From positions 558,001 to 622,000 of the forward strand of contig OX637806.1 in the NCBI GenBank assembly GCA_951802425.1: 64,000 nucleotides of DNA, in the 5' to 3' direction. The position numbers were made by a program, and so were the translations under genes. The first letter of the stretch is position 1. Each line of letters starts with the position of its first letter. Positions 23,885 to 36,430 of this stretch are shown here, piece by piece. The notes beneath the pieces are model-generated. The model had not been told where the DNA came from. It was given only the letters and a program-made list of their open reading frames with translations, and did no database searches. Source of the stretch: Clavaria fumosa. Its lineage: Eukaryota > Basidiomycota > Agaricomycetes > Agaricales > Clavariaceae.

Positions 23885-24463
23885 ATGCCACTCAGCTTTG
23901 CATTGCCTGTACTGTACTCCTTCCTATTCACTCTCGTATTCTTCATCGCTTGTGCCACTATCAATACATTCAGCGTCCCGAAGACTTCCTTATCATCTAG
24001 ATCTGAGGCTTTACTGACAGCCGCCTCCTCGAATTCAAATCCGCAAATGTGAGCGCCGTGCTCTCAGTGCGAAACGACGGATAATCTGAGGTTTACGGTA
24101 CTTGCTACTTGTCGGCAACTCCGTTTCTTCAAGATCGTGTCGCCACTCAAACCATTTCCCCTTTTGTCGCCAACCTTTCGTCGGGGCCCGCCTATCTCAG
24201 CGGCCTAAACCTGACCGGCATACCAATAATCGTGACGTGAGTGAATAGGGTCCGTTTCACACACGAGGTGTTAGCGCAGACTTGCTTCCTTTGATCGCCG
24301 TTTTGGAAATCAGTTAACGCCCAACTTCCGAGCTCAGATTATTGATGTAGCCGGTGCGTCACTTACCCAGGCGCTTCCAGAGCTGAAATTCAAATACGTT
24401 ATTGAAACAAGTCCCCGCGCGGCGGGTTGCCCCGGGCAGGGAATTTTTCCCAGACCTACTTGA
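23885..24463 (+). CDS. Unresolved spliced ORF with hydrophobic N-terminus
   Basis: An ATG at 23885 opens a segment with a strong hydrophobic stretch (LPVLYSFLFTLVFFIACA), like a signal peptide or membrane anchor, followed by a GTGAGC donor at 24049. From about 24091 another frame reads LSATPFLQDRVATQTISPFV and GLNLTGIPIIVT, spliced (donor GTGAGT at 24237, acceptor near 24279) to LASFDRRFGNQLTPNFRAQI, ending at 24463. I could not find a splice joining the first part to this frame in phase, so it may be two pieces, a missed exon or a damaged gene. No family recognised. Confidence 0.3.
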
Positions 24464-24500
24464 GGTTGCCCTGCACTTCAGTCCCTTGGTTCTTCTTCCG

Positions 24501-26788
24501 ATGAATTCGTTGAGCAAGAAGTCGCCTACGGAACCGCCTCTGGCGCATGAACGCGTCCCAACCGGATTCCAAAGGCATGCTGCTCCCTGCGGGTGCGTAC
24601 CACTCTGATTTACTTGCGCTCTGCTGAAGCTTCCGGTGGTCGAAACGACTCAAACCCTAGTCCGTGGCCATGGAACGATCACGACGCTAATGAGGATCAT
24701 TCTGCGCCTAAGAAACCTGATCCATGCAAACACGAGAACTGTGACGATTGCAAGGAATGGCTTGGCTACCCGCAGTCCCACTTCCCCAACTGGACGCCTG
24801 GCCAGGTCGTGCGTAGCGGCATTGCGGACGCGGTCAAGATCCGTGCGGGTGTTAGCAAGATCCACCGTGTGAACGTCCGGACGGATGGGACCTTCATGAG
24901 CCTCCGCGAGCTCGTAGTGGACGACGATGTAAAAAAGTTCTGGAATGCTATCAAACCTTTGGTAAAACCCTCTTTTGCCGGAGCCGGGCATTCCGCACAG
25001 TTTGTTTGGTTTTAACGGCTCCAATCAGTCAGAGACGAACATACGCGTTCGTGCGTTCTTCATAGACACTCTCACTGGACCTGCTCTGCAAATGCTCGGA
25101 GCGAGGCAAGTGCCAGAGCTGTGACGGTTCTCAGTTTACAGACCTTCCGAATCCCAGATACAACATAGAGCCATTCTTTTTCTCTTCATCTTTGAAATGG
25201 ATCCCATCAAGGTTCCAAGAAGACCTACATCCTCAGAGACAAGACCGTAAGGCTTGCGTTTCAATTGAGATATATGTGCTGGAGCTCATTGTTATATCAG
25301 ATATCACTGTTACATTGACATTCTTGCGCTGCTTGCACAAACCCGATGCGGTCATGAGGGCCACTCGTGGAATCATGACGCCTCAAGCTGCTCTTGCAGG
25401 AGCGGCAGCCCATTCATCTACACACCTTGATCCTACCATCGACGCTCAGAAGCCACTCTACCTTTCTTCCCGTCCGTGTTGAGTTCCGTCTTCGTACGCG
25501 TTATTCCTGCTGAGATTCTCGCAGGGAACAAAGCGCTTCTACTCGATCTCATGTCAATCCACCTGGTCCGCACCGCGGACACCTCCACCTTCATCAGTTA
25601 CCACCCTCCGCATCTGGAGCGCACCACTGCCACGCGTCTTCATGCCAGAGTCAAGTTTGCGGGGGACAGCGTCTACTGGCAACACGTGTGGAAAGATTCA
25701 AGCGACCCCACATTCCTTCTCATTGCGACCATCTGGCACGCGTGAGTTTCTGGCCCTTATTCTGCTTGATGCTCTATGAATTATTACGCAGATTGTATGC
25801 CTGGGACGAAGCGCTCGAGGCATTGTACGATCACTTCTGCACACTTGTGAGCCTTGTTGCCATCTTCGTCTCATCACCCACCAAGAATGGCTCTCACTCC
25901 CTCTACGTGCGATCAGGAAGCAACGGTCATGCGTACCAGAGGTCTCGATCTCACCCAAGAGCTATACATCATTCGTGCCCACCTCCTCCATTGGGCCTCT
26001 CTCCTCGACGACCTGATGAAGACTGTGGAGTTCATCGAGAGACACCCCAATCCAGCCATGAACCCAGAGTTCAACACAAAAGCCGAGCTCGAAATATCTG
26101 CTCACCATTTTACAAAAGAGTTAGGCAACATGAAAATGGAGATTGACCGGCTTGAGAAGGCCAGGGACATGCAGGACAAGCGGCTTAAGAACGCCATGGA
26201 CTTGGTAAGCCTTGCAACCCGCCCGTACTGGTTCGCCTTTACCCTCTAACTGATCGTTGCCTAGGTTTTCGCTACCGTTAACATCTACGACAGTCGGCAG
26301 ATGCAGGAACTGACCAGGACAACCGTGCGGGACAGTGCCGCCATGAGACTCATATCTATCCTGACCATGATCTATCTGCCCTCCTCTTTCGTCGCCGTGA
26401 GTGACGTCTCTGCTTTTAATGTGCTCTCAAGCCGAAGGGAACGGCGAGCTTCAGCGCGCTGATGTCCCTCTTTTTCTTTTGATGCACCAGGGCGTGTTCG
26501 GAATGAATATTAGTCGTTTGGTGCCTGGTACCTTAGGCACTATCCAAGCCTACTTCGCGACGTCCTTACCCCTGGTACGTCTTTCAGAGCGCTGATGTAA
26601 TACATTAACAGACTGATTTGTATGCGCTACACACATAGACCACGCTGACCATCTATGCTGTGATGGTGTTCCAGATGAAGTACTCTTATGAGAATCCGGA
26701 GGAAATCACGCTGCAGATGAGGCTCATGTGGCCACTTCTTTACCTGCGATACATGTTCCAGAAGGAGGGCAAGCAGGCACCTGTCTGA
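24501..26788 (+). CDS. CorA-like Mg2+ transporter family protein, copy A
   Basis: Exons 24501-24592, 24661-24961, 25029-25105, 25158-25246, 25301-25471, 25525-25741, 25792-25846, 25917-26204, 26265-26396, 26491-26574 and 26639-26788 give 551 residues. The large N-terminal soluble domain has YPQSHFPNWTPGQVVRSGIA, RVNVRTDGTF, NIRVRAFFIDTLTGPALQML, FISYHPPHLERTTATRLHAR and LYAWDEALEALYDHF. A helical stalk follows (ELGNMKMEIDRLEKARDMQD). The first membrane helix ends in the CorA-type GMN motif (YLPSSFVAGVFGMNI), and a second helix (LTIYAVMVFQMK) follows. The family is common in agaricomycetes. Real metal transport by these members is not established. The intron at 25106 uses a GC donor (AG|GCAAGT). 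Exon 1 was chosen over an alternative ATG at 24547 because VPTGFQRHAAPCG matches the paralogue at 27468-29685. Confidence 0.85.
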
Positions 26789-27467
26789 CCTTGCACTTTC
26801 TCTGTCCATCATTTCTTTGGGTTCGCAGCACCTTTGTCGAATGAGATGAGGCACACTACTGAGGCCCTCCGACAGACTATGTATCCCTTGATCACTGTTT
26901 CTGTGCAGCCTATCTCACATTTACGTTGATTGAACAATTCGGGTTGTACTTAGAGCCAGCGTGTATCGTATTAGTCTGAGCTTCAGTGCCATGTTCTAAG
27001 AGCACCCAAAAACAAGAGATACAGAACTAGTACGGCGCTCGTTGAAGAGGGATAATTGGTAACGCCGATCAACACTTTTTGGATGCATGCACCAGAGGTG
27101 ATCCCCGCTAATAGTGTAATCGTTTTCAAGCCTCGATTTTGTCTACATGATATCTACTAACTTTTTGTTCAATTTGAACAACTCCTGCGGTACCAAGCTT
27201 GTCTACTGTATATGAGTATACTGAAGCGGCCTTACGCTTCTTTTCAGCTTAGTGTACCGGATCTCTCGGATCGACATGTACAGATTCCTTCCAGCTCTAG
27301 TCAAAGCTTGTGCACAGCTAAAAACTAAACCGGCGTCGCCACCATAATGAACATTGAGAAACACCCGGACATGCGTCCGTAGGACACTTTTGATTGCAAG
27401 GTTACAAATCGAGTCAGTCACGAAAGTCCGCAATATGGTATCAAAAGCAGAACATTACGATGAGTCC
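26789..27467. other. Convergent 3' flanks of the two CorA-like genes
   Basis: No supported gene. AT-rich 3' flanks of two tail-to-tail genes. Short ORFs here have no natural composition. Confidence 0.5.
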
Positions 27468-29685
27468 TCATACATGCATTCGTTGCTGTGAGTTGTGCCA
27501 GAAAGTCCGCAAGTAATAAATCGGCCACAGGAGGCTCATCAACAGAGAAACCTCGTCAGATGAATGTTTGGTCTGCCACGCCATCACAGTATAGATGGTA
27601 AAGGTCGTCTTTCCAAAAATATAGCTTTAGTCTCAAGCCCTCTGATGATGATCGAGAGCCAGGACATACCAATGACAGCGCAGTCGCAAGAAAGGTGCCG
27701 ACGGTGCCTAGAGTGCCAGGGTTCAAGTGGCCAATATTCATGCCAAGTAGACCCTGCAGCACGAGGTCGCATTAGCCGCAATTCTTACTACGCTCCCTCA
27801 CTTGAAGTGACAAGGTAAGAAGCACATACGCTGGCAAAGGTAGGAGGCAGATAGACGAGCGTTAGGATAGCAATGAGCTTCATCGCGGCACTGTCTTTGA
27901 CAGTCGCTTTGGTCAGCTCCTTCATCTCATTGCTGTCGTCGATATTGACAGTGGCAAAGACCTGTGCGCGACAAACGATCGTCAGCCGGTAATTCGACAT
28001 AAGATTATTTGCACGCAAGGACTCGACAAGAAATCCTTACCAGGTCCATGGCGTTCTTCAAGCGCTTTTCTTGCTTGTCCCTCGTTTTTTCCAATCGCTC
28101 GATCTCTGTCTTCATATTGCCTAGCTCCCTTTTCAGTTGGTAGTTCGATAAGTCGAGCTCATCTTGAGTGTAATTGCTTGCATTCATGTTCGGGTTTGGA
28201 TGTCCATCAATGAACTCCACGGTCTTGCGAAGGTCGTCGAGCAGGAAGACCCAATGAAGCAGATGAGCGCGAATGACATAGAGCTCTTGCGTGAGATCAA
28301 GGTCTTTTGTACGCATCACCGTCGCTTCCTGGACATGATAGGTATTGGTGAAGCATCGTATTTAGCGGGCGGCAGGGTGAGCGAGCAGCTGGGATGAGAG
28401 GCTCACAAGCGTGCTGAAATGATCATACAATGCCTCGAGCGCTTCATCCCATGCATAAAGTCTATCCAAAACATGCCATCCCTCAGCAGAACTCAAAAAA
28501 ATAGCAGTAGGACTCACGTATGCCAGAGCATCGCGAGAAGGAAAAACGTGGAGTCGCTTGAACTTGTCCAAATATGCTGCCAATAGACACTGGCACCGGC
28601 GGCCCTGGCCCTAGAATGCAGTCGCCGGGCAGTTGTACGCTCGCGATGCGGAGCGTGGTAGCTGATGAACGTGGACGTATCTACTCCTCGCACCAAGTTG
28701 ATTGACATGAGATCGAGAAGAAGTAATTTCTTGGCTGTGGAGTATTAAAGGAAAAGACGAGCACCGCGAGAAGACGCGACTGACGGTAAGAAAGAAAAAG
28801 CGGCTTCCGGGCATCGAGAAGGGAGTTGCCATCGTCAGTTCGTGGGACCCATCCTGTGGAGCCATGTGCGCTCCGCTGGAAGGCTTCCGGCTTGTGCAGG
28901 CAGCGCAAAAAGGGCAATACGATTGTGATGTCTAAAACAGCTAATCGTGAGCCAATGGGATGTCAAAAACGTGTACAGGCATACTGTCTCCAACGCCAGC
29001 CTTTAAATTCGCCTGAAATCTAGAGGGAATCCAGTTCAATGACGAGGAGTAGAAAAACGGCTCTATGTTGAATCTGCAGGGGGGGCGGGGTAGATGATAC
29101 AGCAAGATAGGATTCATTAGCCTGGCACCGACCTTGCTCCAAATATTTGCAGCGCAGGTCCAGCAAGATTTTCTATGAAAAATGCGCGGATGCGAATGTT
29201 TGGTTTATCCTGGCTGGTATGAGCGATGGATGCGAATACACATATGACAAGTCACCTTGGGCTTGATGACGTGCCAGAGCTTTTCCGTATCCTCCACAGT
29301 ATGTTCAGGGAGAGTGACGAAAGTTCCGTCCGTCCTAACGTTTACACGGTAAATCTTGCTAACCCCTTCGCGGGAACTGATCGAGTCCGCGATGCCGCTG
29401 CGCTTGACTTGACCTGCTGTCCAATTTGGAAAGTGAGACGTGGGATATCCCGTCCAGTTCTCCTGATCGTCGTCATCTTTCTCCTCGCCAAGATTTTTTC
29501 TTATTGAGCTAGGCAGAAAGGCATCGTCTTCGTAGTCATAGTCCTTCCATGGCCACGGGCTGCGATGCTGTCAATTAACTTTCGCTGATTGAGCAAGGAA
29601 GCGCGTACCCGCAAGGAGCGGCATGCCTGTGAAAGCCCGAGGGGACCTTTTCCAGAACCAGAACTGAAGGCGAGTTCACCGTCAT
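27468..29685 (-). CDS. CorA-like Mg2+ transporter family protein, copy B
   Basis: Minus-strand exons 29685-29609, 29559-29256, 29209-29133, 29073-28985, 28931-28785, 28734-28518, 28461-28407, 28328-28041, 27961-27830, 27753-27670 and 27608-27468 give 536 residues. It has the same layout as copy A: GYPTSHFPNWTAGQVKRSGI, RVNVRTDGTFVTL, NIRIRAFFIENLAGPALQIF, a helical stalk (ELGNMKTEIERLEKTRDKQE), then LTLVYLPPTFASGLLGMNI with the GMN motif and a last helix (FTIYTVMAWQ). Internal exons of 77, 89, 217, 55, 288, 132 and 84 nt are identical in length to copy A. The third intron has a GT donor where copy A has GC. It diverges from VPS15 over 252 bp. Confidence 0.85.
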
Positions 29686-29937
29686 GGCCGCAGAGGGAAG
29701 GACGTGCGACCAGTGGAGTGGCACCAGAGTGATGGGGATCTTTAGGCGCCTACGGGCCTTTCACCCTTAAGCGCTGTTCCCTGCGCAATGTCTTCGGGTT
29801 GTGGCACTGTCATACTATTTTCGTCGATGCGCGTCTGCGAGTACTGAACGTACTGAACGCCCGAAGACGTCGTCGCTTGACTCAGATCACATTAAGCGTG
29901 GGCTGCGGATGCAACGACATAATCTTAACGCTGAAAT
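29686..29937. promoter_or_regulatory. Divergent promoter between CorA-like B and VPS15
   Basis: 252 bp separate two ATGs pointing outward, so both genes must initiate here. No clear TATA box. The claim rests on gene layout only. Confidence 0.4.
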
Positions 29938-32900
29938 ATGGGCAACGCTCATTCAAGTCCTATCCCGACTCGCACAAGTGGTGCCTTGGATTCATTCGTA
30001 GCAGAATTGGGTCCGGATATTGCATACGAAAAGAGGTTCGTATGATCCTCTCTCTTGCTTGCAACGACTGTTAACTTTATGGCTGCATGAAGCATCGGCT
30101 CCTCGCGCTTCCTGAAGTCCGTGAAATGCCGTCATCGAAATGGCTATCTCATGGTGAAGATATTCATCAAGGCCGACCCAAGCTTGAGTCTGAGAAACTA
30201 TCATCAAAGGCTAAAGGGTACGGCAAGTTTTACCCCAGCATCAGCTTCTGACGCAATTGATGTCCTGTAGTCGAACGGGAGGCTCTAGTGGATCTACCCA
30301 ATGTATACAACTATCAATGCATCGGAGAAACCGACAGGGCAGGTTACATCGTTCGGCAGTGGATCGCAAGCAACCTTTATGACCGAATCAGGTACAGCCC
30401 AAGCTTTCTCCACGACGGATTGCCTTATTGACGCCTATTACACCAGCACTCGGCCCTTTCTCAGCAATATCGACAAAAAGTGGATCTTCTTTCAAATTCT
30501 CTGCGCTCTGCGTGATGCACGAAACCGCAAGACATCCCACGGCGATATAAAGAGTTCTAACATCCTCGTCACCTCCTGGAATTGGGTCTATGTTTCTGAC
30601 TTCGCCTCTTTCAAACCCACGTACCTTCCGCTGGATGACCCGTCTGATTTCTCCTTTTTCTTTGACACGTCTGGTCGTCGCGTCTGCTATGTTGCGCCCG
30701 AGCGCTTTTACACTGCCGCGGCCAACCCAGATATAAATGCACGTAAACCCACCAATGTGATGATAGACGCCGAGTTGGGTCTGGGCGGAAGCAAAAGAGA
30801 TGACAGAGTGACGGAAGCCATGGACGTGTTCAGCGTGGGATGTGTGGCTGCAGAGCTGTTCTTGGAAGGAGCGCCTCTGTTCACCCTCAGTCAGCTATTC
30901 AAGTACCGTGAAGGAGAGTTTAATGTTGATCAAGCACTTGGCGGCATCGAAGATGTCAATGTGCGGGTTAGTGAAATCGGCACTTTCTCTTCGTCTAGCT
31001 GATGTGACGTTTCTGCAGACAGTGATCAAGCAGATGATTGCGCTCGATGCGGCAGACCGGCCAACGTTTGACATGCTGCTACACACATCGCGTGGAACAG
31101 TTTTTCCCGACTCGTTCTATTCGTTCTTACACAACTACGTGTCCTCCATTAACGAACTGCCCTCCCCATCTCCGTTTTCCCTCACCGCGCCCCAAAGCGC
31201 TATCGGCGTTGGTAATAATCCAACGAGCGCCGCTCCTTTGACCGGGCCTGGGCCAAGAACGAATCCACAGACGGGGGTTTCAATTGGCGGCATCGGAGCG
31301 GGTGGTCGAGGCCCTGATATCGAGGCGCTTCCGAGTGATTCGGATCAGCGGATTGAGAGAATCTGGGCAGATTACGAGAGTATCGAGCTGTATTTGCAAG
31401 TACCAGACCAGGACGGTGAGGAGCCTCCTATAACCATGACATCTAATCAATGGGAGGACAATACGCAGTTGCGATCCTTTCAGGTCAGTGTCTCTCAGGC
31501 AGAAATGACCAGTATCCAAAACAGGCTCTTCGACTAGGACGTTTTCCCTGTAGAGCTTAACATACCGAACCGCGAGTCGAAATTGAAAGGAGCGCTTCCA
31601 ACAAGATTTCGAGCTGCTTCAGAAGGCAAGCTGCCAAAGGAAACTGGTCATTCGAGTGCGACGTTGACATGGGTAATATAGATGGCCCTGCTTCAATCAT
31701 TCTAGCCCTAGTATCGGCTAACATACGCAACTGCGTGCTACCAAGCTCTAAAACTCGTGCCCTGGACTTATTTCTTGCGCTGGCGGGGCATCTAACTGAT
31801 GAGGCCAAGTTGGACCGAATGGTCCCATATATCATCGATCTACTGCACGATGACTCGGCGATTGTGAAAGCTGCAGCGATACGCACATTAATGCAAGCGG
31901 TATGTAGTCACCCCTCTGTTCGGCAAGCACTGAGACGAGCGTCACATCAAGCTGATGTTGGTGACGGTTGTCACACCATCCAACGCTGCTATTTTTCCCG
32001 AGTACATCATCCCCAATGCTAAGGATCTGGTGCACGATCTAGAAATGTCAGTCAGAAGCACGTACGCGCAGTGCATCGCGCCCTTGGCCGACACAGCGCT
32101 TAGATATCTGGAGTTGGGGCAGGCTCTCAAGGCGCATGGAGCGTACAAGTTGCTCCCGGATCAGGAGGAGTATGGCGGAGCGCACTATGAAGTGAGGATG
32201 CTCTAAATCACCCGCCTTCAACTCGTGGCTGAAATCAGCATGTTTGTATTCAGATGTCGTACGATGCAAGTTTGCAAGACCTGCAGAATAACATTCAGGA
32301 CCAACTATCTACTCTACTCGTGGATCCTTCCAACGTGGTCAAACGCTCCGTCCTTCGGCACATCTCTTCGTTATGCATCTTCTTGGGTCGGCAGAAGACG
32401 AACGATGTACTGTTGAGCCATATGATCACGTATTTGAATGACCGTGAATGGCTTCTCCGGTACGCATTCTTTGATAGTGTCGTGGACGTGGCGGCATGCG
32501 CGGGCGGCAGAAGCTTGGAGGAGTACATCTTACCTTTGATGATTCAAGCAATGTCTGGTAAGAAGTTTGCTATCTTTTTTCATTCCAGTCTGAAGCTTGT
32601 TGGGTCTTTATTTCAGACGTAGAAGAAAGCGTCGTTGCCAAAGTCATTACTTCTCTGACAAATCTCTGTGAACTTGGGCTGTTTCAGAAGATCAGGATAT
32701 GGGAATTAATGAGCGCTACCCTGGGTTTCTTGTACCATCCAAACATCTGGATACGACAAGGTTTGCTCTGTTGGGGTTTGATGCCGCGAATGCAGTCTGA
32801 TCACAATTTCACCCAGCGGCGGCTGCCTTCATATCCTCTGCCGCGAAAAATCTGCCATCAAGTGACGTGTGGTGTATCCTATACCCGTCTCTGCGGCAGT

Positions 32901-35834
32901 TTCTTAAATCTGATGTTGAGCATGTGAACGAGCAGAGTCTGTTGATTGGTTTGAAGCCCCCTGTATATCCTTTTTCTTCTTTTTATTGGCGTGACTCAAT
33001 TAAGCAGTAAATCACTCGCACAGCTTCCTAGACAAATTCTCGATGCTGCGGTGCACTGGGCGATGAGAGCGGACAAGTCTTATTTTTGGAAAGGAGGGCG
33101 TCGCGCTAATGCCAAAGTCGAGCCGCCTCAGGATAACGTGATGTCTTCCCGGAAGACAGGAAATACCGGCACCAGGAATAAATCAGAGGAGTACGTCCCT
33201 TTCTCTGCATGAAATACTGAGCCTGATAACCAGACAACGACAACTTCGTCGGTCTCTCAGGGATGAAGCGCAACTCAAGAAGCTGCAGGAGCTCGGGATG
33301 ACTGCTGGCGAGGAGACTAAGCTGCTCGCAATGCGAGATTACGTGCTCAAATTGGCGAACGCCGTCTCCAGGTCTGCTCCCTTCCGTTCTGTTTTCGCTG
33401 CACCAAAATTCACGAACGTAGTTCTTCTTCCCGCTTGACTTCGGATGTTGAAGATGGGAAGAACCTGAAAACAGTCACCGATGTCGAGCTGCAGAAGCTT
33501 GGTGTCGTTCCCCAGACTGTGTTTCTCAAACCTCGAGCAGGTAATCTGACGCGCGATTCAACACGCCAATCGACACGCAGATCAATCTTGGATATTCGAG
33601 GCCAGGCGTCCTCTCATGGCACGCGCGCGAATCGGAATGGTAGCACAGACTACAATAGCAGTGGAGCTCGCTTTGAGGATCTGCGACGGAGGCTGGCCAC
33701 TATCAATGGATCTGCCACCTCGTTAGCGCAGAGTTCCAGAGGATCACTGGCGTCTCCGCCTCTCTCTGTACCCCCAACGGCGACGACATCTCAGACGGTG
33801 AAAATGGAGCGTCCTAGCAGCCCAACAGAGTCTGTTGTGTCCACTGCAAATTCATCAGCTCTCCTGGCACAAAGGATACAAGTCGGTAGCACTGACGGTC
33901 AAAAAGCTGCCCCAGCTGTCGGATCATCCAAGGCCAGTGCGACTGGACTCCTCGAAGCCTCGTCTAGAATTCGGTCAGATGGATCCCCAGAAAGATCTGG
34001 AAGATCCTCTCCAGTGTCGATCGCTGGTACTCTCCGCGGGGCGAATCGGTCTCGTGTCCCACCTACGTTACCTATCCCAATATACGGCAAGTTGGAAATC
34101 TCTATGTTCCTTAGCAGACAACTGATCATGCGCACTCAGATGGGCAAGAACCTGGGATTAGTCTTATCCTCGAGAACTTGTACATGGACAATACTCGGGA
34201 ACTGCAGCAAGACTTTGGTCCCAAAGTGCGCGAAGGTCCAGTCCGTCGTCGAAGCGTCGTAAGGCAAAGCTTTCTGCCTAGAGATGGCTCTGCTCGCCGT
34301 TTAGAGGCCAACGTCATCGCCCATCTTACCTCGCATTCCGATTCTATCACGGGACTAGCTGTTTCTCCCGATCACATGTTCTTTGTATCGTGCTCAGATG
34401 ATAAAACGGTCAAAGTCTGGGACACGGCAAGATTGGAACGAAATGTGACTAGTAAACCGAGGCACACATATGGCCAGCATCACGCGCGCGTCAAATGTGT
34501 CTGCATCCTTGAGGGGATGCACTGTTTTGCCAGCGCTGCCGAGGACGGTAGCCTGCACGTTGTTCGTGTACACGTCAGTCAAAGCGGCGCCTTACCAAAG
34601 TATAACAAGCTCCAAGTTATACGTGAACATCGGGTGGACCATGCTGGTGAATACATAACGTGCATGTCGCACTACATGACTGGTACGTTCTTTGCAGTTC
34701 ATCTTCAGCCGGTTGATAACCAACTGCCATGGAAGATACATCATCAAATTTGGTTTATGCGACGACGCACTCGATGATCGTAACCCTCGATCTCAGAACC
34801 ATGCGTGTGGTGCAAACGATGGAAAATCCGCGTCATCATGGCCCCATCACTTGTATGTTCATTGATCGGAGGCGTGCGTGGCTCGTCGTGGGCACTTCCA
34901 TTGGGATCCTGTCCCTTTGGGATCGAAGATTTGGTCTTTTGCTCAGGAGCTGGAAGTGTGCAGCTGCCGCTGCAGGAAAGCCAGCCCACATCCGTCAATG
35001 CATTGTCCATCCTTCAAAGGGCCGAGGAAAATGGATCTTGGTCGCGGCTCACGCTTCGGAGGGGTCGATTTATGACGGGCTACATACTCTCATCGAAGTC
35101 TGGGACGTCGAGAGGGGCATTCTTGTCGAGTCATTTGCAACAAGAACATCAACTTCATCATCAGATGCTTCCGAAGAACCCCGAGAAATAGCCAGCGTCA
35201 ATGCTGATGATAACGCAGCTGCAGCTATCGCGGCGCTCGTGCGTTCGCGCCAGACTCCCGGCCCGCGACGTTTCTCTCAGAGCAGTCTCATAAACGACTC
35301 TACTGCCCCACCCTCCATCAACATATGTGCCATGATCGGTGGTCTCGAATTCGGTGGATTCTCGGTGCAACGAGGCGATTTGGCTGATACTGTAACGGAT
35401 GTCGCCCGCTCGCCCGGACGAGGCTTTGTGCTCACGGGTTCCATGGACAGAAAAATGAGGCTGTGGGACCTGGGCAAGCTGGAAAGAACAACGGTTCTGA
35501 GCGGGCTTGAGTCAGAACATGACAAGCCGTCATTCAGGTGAGTCTGTCATTCGGTTTGAAGCCTTAGACTCTCTCAATTTTCAGAAGCACTGTTCGCGCG
35601 AGCAACGGCGAAGCATCAATCTACCTCGAGACGTGTCCACCGCAGAACGGCATGGCTAATCAGAACAGTCGTCCAACCCAGAGGATGTCCTTGATAGCGA
35701 ATAACCAACAAAGTTTGCTCAAGACTCATCAAGATGTGATTACAGCCTTGGCCTGCATCGACTCTCCCTTCCGCGGAGGAATTGTGAGCGGTGATCGCAG
35801 AGGCGTCCTCAAAGTTTTTAGAATGGAGATGTAG
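29938..35834 (+). CDS. VPS15: VPS15, regulatory kinase of the Vps34 PI3-kinase complex
   Basis: Seventeen exons: 29938-30035, 30093-30217, 30271-30391, 30447-30966, 31019-31483, 31538-31625, 31682-31899, 31952-32191, 32254-32557, 32617-32760, 32817-32962, 33024-33190, 33234-33371, 33422-34086, 34140-34682, 34736-35537 and 35585-35834. They total 5,034 nt and 1,677 residues. MGNAHSS at the start fits N-myristoylation. The kinase domain has VKIFIKADPSLSL, the altered catalytic loop HGDIKSSN, DFASFKPTYLP in place of DFG, and VCYVAPERF, all VPS15 hallmarks. HEAT repeats include ALVSANIRNCVLPSSKTRAL and LVTVVTPSNAAIFPEYIIPN. A long disordered linker precedes WD40 repeats (HSDSITGLAVSPDHMFFVSC, DDKTVKVWDTARLERN, GSMDRKMRLWDLGKLERT). 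It acts on endosomal and autophagic membranes with Vps34 and Vps30/Atg6. Two introns (31626-31681, 34087-34139) are GC-AG. Confidence 0.95.
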
Positions 35835-36077
35835 ATGAACACTTTTCCATGTGACTGTTCTGTATCATTACAACAGATCTATCGTTACTCGTAAAAGATT
35901 ATTTATGCTGAAACCGCTTACCGTAAGTGAGGATCAGGGGCAGGCAGAGGCACAACAATGGTCCGGCACGTGACCTGAAACTTTGACACTCCACTGCTGT
36001 AAAATGGCGAATGTTATAGGCGACTGCCTCGCAAGCGTCTGCGCTCTGGCATGTGAGACCTTACTTGGGTACAGCTC

Positions 36078-36430
36078 ATGGCCGCCCAACCCTTCGCTTT
36101 GCAGGCACCTGCTGCGCCGGTTCGCTTGAATTCTGGTGTAATATCCGTGAGTATCTCCTCCGATCTTCACATTGCCATTTGGTCATGCCCTCCATACGCT
36201 CCGCAGAGACTTGTGGGCGCGACTGCAATTGTTGCGATGCCAGCCCAGGCTGCTGCGGATCATGCTGCCAGAAATCGTTTGACGAGGATCACTTCGACGA
36301 GCAGGTGAAGGACACGGAGCAGACGCGAGAGGGGCAAGACTCGAGAGGCGAGCCTCAGGTTGTTGTCAACCAACCGGAACCCTCGAAGGAAATGAACGTT
36401 ACTCCCAATCCCGCAATTCAGAGTCCTTAA
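36078..36430 (+). CDS. Small cysteine-rich protein, 93 residues
   Basis: Exons 36078-36135 and 36207-36430. The protein begins MAAQPFALQAPAAPVRLNS, has a compact motif CGRDCNCCDASPGCCGSCC with eight cysteines in 19 residues, then an acidic hydrophilic tail (FDEDHFDEQVKDTE). There is no signal peptide, so it is probably intracellular. The paired CC and C-x-C spacing is compatible with metal binding (metallothionein-like), but the tail is unlike a metallothionein and no function is known. The unspliced ORF from 36053 would replace the N-terminus and is less natural. It lies 243 bp downstream of VPS15 on the same strand. Confidence 0.55.

Noticed and set aside
24547..24630. Alternative first exon of CorA-like copy A starting MNASQPDSKGMLLPA
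   Set aside because: It can be spliced in phase, but the paralogue preserves the other frame (VPTGFQRHAAPCG versus VPSGFHRHAAPCG) and the PWPW junction.
27468..29685. The inverted CorA-like pair as a transposon or inverted-repeat element
   Set aside because: Similarity follows exons and proteins, not continuous DNA. There are no terminal repeats or target-site duplications at the ends.
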